Assembly: GCA_005879205.1 (NCBI GenBank)
Contig: VBLD01000073.1
Coordinates: forward strand, 1-10,495
Direction: 5' to 3'
Source of the DNA: Deltaproteobacteria bacterium
Lineage (GTDB): Bacteria > Desulfobacterota > Binatia > DP-6
DNA length: 10,495 nucleotides
Every line of letters begins with the position of its first letter. The stretch's first letter is position 1. Below are positions 6,460 through 10,495 of the stretch, one piece after another. Both the position numbers and the translations under genes were made by a program. Below the pieces are notes generated by a model that worked only from the letters and a program-made list of their open reading frames with translations, made no database searches and was not told where the DNA came from.

Positions 6460-6482
6460 CCATCCGGGCGTCAGGAACGGAG

Positions 6483-7088
6483 ATGTTCCAATACCTAGTT
6501 CTTGGTCTCCTTCGCGACGGGAAGCCACGTCACGGATACGCCTTGATGAAGGACTACCGCGACCGCTCCGGGGTTCAGCTCAGCACCGGGAGCTTCTATC
6601 GCGAGTTGCAGAAGCTAGCCGCGAAAGGACTCGTCCGGACGTCAGCCAAACCGGAGGGTGCCGATCCCCGTCGGGCGCCATATGAAATCACGCCGGAGGG
6701 GACGGCGGCGTTCGACGGCTGGCTCGTGGCCCCCGCGCGTCCCAATCCGGATGATTACGAGGACGAGCTCTCCTGTCGCGCGCTCTTCGTCTGGCAGGCC
6801 GGTCAGGCAGTTGTGCGAGCCGTGCTCGACCGGTGGCAGGAGGCCCTGTGGATCAGTGGCAAGATGCTGGAGCGGGCCCGAGAAGGGGCCGCCCCCCCGT
6901 TGGGCGACCCGAACACGCCCTTCGGAGCCCTTGCCCTCCTTCTCGGCAGACGGTTGAAGCACGTGGCGGCGGACCTGGAGTTTCTCCAGGAACTCCGCGC
7001 CACCTATGAGCAGTGGGCTGCGCGGTCCGAGGAGCCCGACGTTTCGAAAGCGCAGGGAGCCGGCTCGAGGGGTCGCAGAGGGCGGTAG
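6483..7088 (+). CDS. PadR family transcriptional regulator B
   Basis: The 201-residue product starts at 6483, with AGGA seven bases before the ATG; an in-frame ATG at 6411 would give 225 residues, close to PadR-A, but has no ribosome binding site. The winged helix begins at once: MFQYLVLGLLRDG (1-13), RHGYALMKDY (16-25), FYRELQKLAAKGLV (38-51) and the wing RRAPYEIT (63-70). The helical C-terminal part (95-180) ends LLLGRRLKHVAADLEFLQEL (152-171), shared with PadR-A. It lies 29 bases before an ABC ATPase gene and is divergent from WPFSF-B. PadR proteins in this setting typically repress a drug or peptide exporter and are released by a ligand, as LmrR does for LmrCD. Its inducer cannot be read from sequence. 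Confidence 0.93.
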   Translation: MFQYLVLGLLRDGKPRHGYALMKDYRDRSGVQLSTGSFYRELQKLAAKGLVRTSAKPEGADPRRAPYEITPEGTAAFDGWLVAPARPNPDDYEDELSCRALFVWQAGQAVVRAVLDRWQEALWISGKMLERAREGAAPPLGDPNTPFGALALLLGRRLKHVAADLEFLQELRATYEQWAARSEEPDVSKAQGAGSRGRRGR

Positions 7089-7117
7089 CGGGGATGGTTG
7101 CCACCCGGGAGAGCGAA

Positions 7118-7855
7118 ATGCCGATGAGCGATTCGATCATCCACCTCGTCGACGTGACCAAGGTCTACGACATCGCTGATCAGCCGATGAGGGCGATCGA
7201 CAATGTCAGCCTCGAGATCGGCAGGGGCGAGTTCATCTCCGTGATGGGACCCAGCGGTTCGGGCAAGACGACCTTGCTCAATCTCATATCCGGACTCGAC
7301 GACCCGAGCAGCGGCGAGGTGATCATCGAGGGGCGCACGCTGGCAACGCTCCCTGATCGTGCGCGCGCCTCCCTACGCCTCAAGAGCCTCGGCTTCGTCT
7401 TTCAGAATTTCAATCTGATCCCGTCGCTCACGGTGCACGAGAACGTGAGCTGGCCGCTCGAATTCTCGGGATGCAAGAGGAGCGAAGTGCGCGACCGTAC
7501 GGCGGATGCTCTTCGACGAGTTGGCGTTCTCGGCCGCGAGCACCGCTATCCAGCTGAACTGTCCGGAGGCGAGCAGCAGCGGGTCGCCATTGCACGCGCC
7601 ATCGCCACGCAACCGTCGATCCTGCTTGCCGATGAGCCAACCGGGAACCTCGACTCGCTCACCGGACGAAGCATCTTGGACCTGGTGAGAGAGCTCAACC
7701 AAGCGAACCGTGTCACAGTGGTGATGGTGACGCACAACATATGGGCCGCTACCTACGGTGACCGCACGATCGAGCTCCGTGACGGCAAGGTGGTAAGAGA
7801 CGTACGTAGCCCTCCGACGGGGCGATCAATCGCTGCCGCTGCTCCGGACAAATGA
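7118..7855 (+). CDS. ABC transporter ATP-binding protein, MacB/LolD-like
   Basis: The 245-residue product starts at 7118 with GGAG six bases upstream. It is a complete nucleotide-binding domain: Walker A GPSGSGKT (44-51), Q-loop glutamine 96 in VFQNFNLIP, signature LSGGEQQR (148-155), Walker B ILLADEP (168-174) with catalytic Glu173, D-loop GNLDS (176-180) and switch His206 in VTHN. The length and the VFQNFNLIPSLTVHENV segment are typical of the MacB/LolD/FtsE-type subfamily, which partners permeases of the FtsX/MacB fold and drives extraction or export rather than import. The stop overlaps the permease start (ATGA), so the two are translationally coupled. No HlyD/MacA-like adaptor or outer-membrane channel gene is in the window. 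Confidence 0.97.
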   Translation: MPMSDSIIHLVDVTKVYDIADQPMRAIDNVSLEIGRGEFISVMGPSGSGKTTLLNLISGLDDPSSGEVIIEGRTLATLPDRARASLRLKSLGFVFQNFNLIPSLTVHENVSWPLEFSGCKRSEVRDRTADALRRVGVLGREHRYPAELSGGEQQRVAIARAIATQPSILLADEPTGNLDSLTGRSILDLVRELNQANRVTVVMVTHNIWAATYGDRTIELRDGKVVRDVRSPPTGRSIAAAAPDK

Positions 7856-10404
7856 GAATCATGAATCTCGTCTTCGTTGTTCGAATGGCGTACCGGCACG
7901 TCCGCGCCGGCCTCGGACGGACCGTCCTGAGCATAACCGCGGTTGCCGTGGGCGTAGGCGTCGTCGCGTCTATGCTCGTGATGAACGAGGCTGTCCTCCA
8001 GGGGTTCATCGACTCTATCGACGGCATGGCAGGCCGAGCCGGACTCATCATTACCGCCGCCGGAGGGGCGAATTTCAGCGAGGATATCGTCGAACGGCTG
8101 AAGACTGTTCCCGGCGTCGCGCTCGCCGTGCCGTTGGTGCGTGCGGTCACGTTTCCCGACGACGGGAGCGGTGAATCGCTCACGGTGCACGGCGTGGATG
8201 TCGTCAACGACGACGCCGTCCGGGTCTATGAGACCAGTGGACAGCACGACAAGGCGGCTCACGGGCTGTTCGAGTTCTTCAACAACGCGGACTCGATCCT
8301 TCTAGGGCGCGAGTTCGCGGCGCGCCGCGGCCTTGGTATCGGCAGTACGATTGACCTGGTCACGCCCCGCGGGGTCAAGCGGTTCACGATCAGAGGTCTG
8401 CTCGAGTCCGAGGGGCTCGTCCGCGCGCTCGCCGGGCGACTGGTCGTAATGGATCTGCCGGCCGCCGAGCTCGCATTTACGGACGAACAACAGATCAATC
8501 ACATTGACGTGGTCTTGACGAAAGACGCGACCGTCGAAGCCACGAAAACAGCAATCGAGGCTGCCCTTCCGGCAGAGTTGTCACTCGTCGTCGAGGAGCC
8601 CGCGCTCAAGAAGGATGTGCTGCGCGAGACTGTCGGTGCTTTTCACAGAGAGCTGACTTCCTTCAGCCTCCTCGCGGCCGTAGCAGGATTCGTCATCTGC
8701 TATGGACACATCCAGGCGATCTTCGAATCGCGGGCATGGGAGATCGGCCTACTTCGCGCGGTCGGCCTGGGTCGCGGCGTCGTCTTCGCCGAGCTCATGG
8801 CCGAGAGCGTCTTCCTTGGAGTGATGGGTACGGTGATCGGTCTCCCGATCGGCATCCTCGCGGGTGATCGCCTGCTACCTGTCGCCGCCGGCTCGACTGA
8901 AAGCACCCTGAACCTGCCGGTATGGTCAACCGGACGGCCGTCCTTGCCACCGATCTGCGCATGGGGAGCCGCTGTCGGGCTCATGGCAGCCCTTCTGGCG
9001 GCCGCCATCCCAGCTGCCCGCATCTTGCGCATGCGCCCCGTTGCCGCCCTGGCATATCTCGGACGCGAGCTGCCCGGTCGGCGGCGGAGCAACGTGTGGG
9101 CGCTGTCCACACTGATGCTTCTGCTTGCGGGTCTCATCGGGGCGCAGAATGCGCTGCAGCTGACCAGCCTCGGTCACGTGACGACCGTGCTTCTCGCCGT
9201 CACTGCGTGCGCTTTGGCCAGGCCTCTCGTCGCCTTCGGCAGTGCCCCCGTGGGAGCGATTTGGTCGCGCCTGTTTGGCTGCGCCGGTCGCTTCGCCGGC
9301 CGACATCTCACTCAACGGTTGCAACGCTCGGCGATGAGCGTGGCGACGGTCGGCGTCGGCCTGGGTGCCGTCCTCTTCGTCGGCTTGGTGGGGTGGAGCT
9401 GCGAGCGGACCGTTGTTTCCCAGCTGACCTCGAGGCTCCGGGCCGAAGGCGGATGGATGCACGCGGCGCTCGACGAGGGCTTGCTCAATGACCTGACGAA
9501 TATCCCCGAGGTCGTACTTGCGGTGGGCGAGCAGCGACGGGAGATCCGGGTCAACGACGGAACGGCCATCGTGGCGGCAATTGATCGGGCTTGCTTTACC
9601 GACAACCGGGTTTGCCAGTGGCCGCTTCTTCCCGGCGCCGGCGCCGACGCGTTGGGACGAGTAGGTGCGGGCCAGGCAGTAATTGTGTCGAGGTCGTTTG
9701 CCTATCGCCACCGAACGCGTCCGGGGGATCGCCTTCGCCTGGTCTCGCCGACTGGCACCGTCGAGTTGCCCGTCGCGGCGGTGACCTCGGGTGAGCCGCT
9801 GGTGGCTGTGATCATGAGCCGCGAGCGCTATCGGCCGCTCTGGAACGACCATATGATCACATGGGCCCACGTGGCCGCGCAGCCTGGTACCGCCCCGGTT
9901 GCCGCGGATCGGGTCGCTCGCGAATTGGGGATGACGCGTCGTCTCGCCGTCCACCGGAGCGCCGAGGTCGTCGAGTTCTTCGCCGGTCAGGCGCGACGAG
10001 CCTTCGGACTCCTCGGAGTCTCTCAGGCGATCGCGCTCGTGCTCATTCTCATCGGCACCGGCGACAACCTCGTTGCGGCGGTGCTGGAACGAACCCGCGA
10101 GCTCGGCATGCTACGCGCCGTCGGCCTTTACCGCTCCCAGCTGTTCGGCATGATCGTGCTGGAAAGTGGCGCCATTGCCATCCTGGGGATCGGGCTTGCG
10201 CTGCTTACCGGCCTCAGTCTCGGACACTTCTGGATCCGGGTACAGCTCCCGGCGGTGCTGGGGTGGAAGCACGACCCCTATTTCCCATGGAAGTTCGCCG
10301 CTGTCGCGGCGACGCTGACGCTCGTCGCATGCCTGGTGGGCGCGATCGTCCCGGCAGTGCGTGCTGCTCGTCTCCGGGTGGTCGATGCCCTGCGCAGCGA
10401 GTGA
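7852..10404 (+). CDS. ABC transporter permease with two FtsX-type domains
   Basis: The 850-residue product starts in the ATGA overlap with the ATPase gene; an in-frame ATG at 7861 is an alternative. By eye there are about ten membrane segments (around 25-45, 270-290, 310-340, 370-392, 416-432, 443-462, 495-517, 722-742, 766-795 and 812-838). Two large extracytoplasmic domains lie at about 46-268 and 518-720. Each half has an FtsX cytoplasmic coupling motif: RAWEIGLLRAVGL (294-306) and RTRELGMLRAVGL (748-760). This double-FtsX form needs no second permease, unlike LolC/LolE or single MacB subunits. Family members move lipoproteins, peptides, antibiotics or lipids across or out of the inner membrane by mechanotransmission. 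Control by PadR-B suggests an inducible exporter, but the substrate is unknown. Confidence 0.95.
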   Translation: MRIMNLVFVVRMAYRHVRAGLGRTVLSITAVAVGVGVVASMLVMNEAVLQGFIDSIDGMAGRAGLIITAAGGANFSEDIVERLKTVPGVALAVPLVRAVTFPDDGSGESLTVHGVDVVNDDAVRVYETSGQHDKAAHGLFEFFNNADSILLGREFAARRGLGIGSTIDLVTPRGVKRFTIRGLLESEGLVRALAGRLVVMDLPAAELAFTDEQQINHIDVVLTKDATVEATKTAIEAALPAELSLVVEEPALKKDVLRETVGAFHRELTSFSLLAAVAGFVICYGHIQAIFESRAWEIGLLRAVGLGRGVVFAELMAESVFLGVMGTVIGLPIGILAGDRLLPVAAGSTESTLNLPVWSTGRPSLPPICAWGAAVGLMAALLAAAIPAARILRMRPVAALAYLGRELPGRRRSNVWALSTLMLLLAGLIGAQNALQLTSLGHVTTVLLAVTACALARPLVAFGSAPVGAIWSRLFGCAGRFAGRHLTQRLQRSAMSVATVGVGLGAVLFVGLVGWSCERTVVSQLTSRLRAEGGWMHAALDEGLLNDLTNIPEVVLAVGEQRREIRVNDGTAIVAAIDRACFTDNRVCQWPLLPGAGADALGRVGAGQAVIVSRSFAYRHRTRPGDRLRLVSPTGTVELPVAAVTSGEPLVAVIMSRERYRPLWNDHMITWAHVAAQPGTAPVAADRVARELGMTRRLAVHRSAEVVEFFAGQARRAFGLLGVSQAIALVLILIGTGDNLVAAVLERTRELGMLRAVGLYRSQLFGMIVLESGAIAILGIGLALLTGLSLGHFWIRVQLPAVLGWKHDPYFPWKFAAVAATLTLVACLVGAIVPAVRAARLRVVDALRSE

Positions 10405-10409
10405 CGTCA

Positions 10410-10495
10410 TCATCGCATCGCGATGGCGGGGGCGGCGAGGTCTTGTACTAGGCGCTCGAAGCCGTCAGCGATCGCCAGCGCGGGTGAGTAGCCGA
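10410..10495 (-). CDS. C-terminal tail of a protein, possibly an NAD-dependent epimerase/dehydratase (partial)
   Basis: The last 27 codons of a minus-strand gene whose body lies beyond the window. The frame opens at the edge and ends in TGA (10412-10410), followed at once by a second TGA (10409-10407). The sequence GYSPALAIADGFERLVQDL resembles the usual end of extended short-chain dehydrogenases/epimerases, where a 'GY.P....eGl...v' segment closes the fold. The match is short, so the family is tentative. It converges on the permease gene, with five bases between the two stop codons and no obvious terminator hairpin in the gap. Confidence 0.45.
   Translation of the reverse strand, partial: GYSPALAIADGFERLVQDLAAPAIAMR

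Larger units (their letters stand above)
6174..6482. other. Divergent intergenic control region between WPFSF-B and PadR-B
   Basis: About 309 bases separate the two divergent start codons. The region holds one candidate promoter per direction and a central palindrome, listed separately. If PadR-B instead started at ATG 6411, which lacks a ribosome binding site, the gap would be 237 bases. I found no further gene in it. Confidence 0.6.

Noticed and set aside
6411..6482. Upstream ATG for PadR-B at 6411 (and a TTG at 6282)
   Set aside because: Neither has a ribosome binding site, and the extra residues have no similarity to the PadR-A extension. A candidate promoter lies downstream of both, whereas ATG 6483 has AGGA at good spacing.
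8926..9954. Minus-strand open frame of 342 codons inside the permease gene
   Set aside because: The plus-strand permease is a complete, recognisable membrane protein across this span; the minus frame is its shadow.
1..10495. tRNA, rRNA, CRISPR array, insertion sequence or prophage genes
   Set aside because: No spaced direct repeats, transposase or integrase motifs, terminal inverted repeats or RNA-gene-like segments were seen on reading both strands; the window is accounted for by protein genes and short gaps.

Overview
The window is high-GC, gene-dense DNA with strong G/C preference at third codon positions. Secreted proteins with Myxococcus-type cysteine-rich (DUF4215-like) repeats, and a C-terminal domain style I associate with uncultured 'deltaproteobacterial' genomes, suggest a Binatia-like or Myxococcota-like bacterium. 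The phylum is an inference; no rRNA or other marker gene is present.

Left part (1-5396), all minus strand, read right to left: a NusG/RfaH-like elongation factor (5396-4860), a PadR-family repressor (PadR-A, 4810-4136), a small protein of unknown function with a WPFSF motif (WPFSF-A, 4059-3571), a secreted cysteine-rich protein overlapping it by ATGA (3574-2117), and a secreted di-haem cytochrome c peroxidase-like protein ending in two cysteine-rich repeats (2076-430). Gaps are short (-4 to 76 bases), so this looks like one transcription unit. After the cytochrome stop the same frame stays open to the window edge (423-1), which is either a downstream gene or the severed C-terminal part of the cytochrome protein.

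Middle (5397-6482): a second WPFSF protein (WPFSF-B, 6173-5547, minus) faces a second PadR (PadR-B, 6483-7088, plus) across a regulatory gap of about 310 bases. The gap holds two candidate promoters of the same form (TTGACG, 18 bases, TAT) and a 6-bp-armed palindrome. Another candidate promoter and a 9-bp inverted repeat lie before the NusG-like gene.

Right part (6483-10404, plus): PadR-B, a MacB-like ABC ATPase and a 10-helix FtsX/MacB-type permease form a tight operon, a common arrangement for PadR-controlled exporters. A minus-strand gene tail (10495-10410), possibly a sugar-nucleotide epimerase/dehydratase, converges on it.

The most notable feature is that PadR plus WPFSF protein occurs twice in 3.5 kb. 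One pair is linked to a cytochrome/cysteine-rich secretion operon headed by a NusG paralogue. The other is linked to an ABC exporter. This looks like a duplicated regulatory module whose small partner has no assigned function. All motif, promoter and repeat calls were made by eye.
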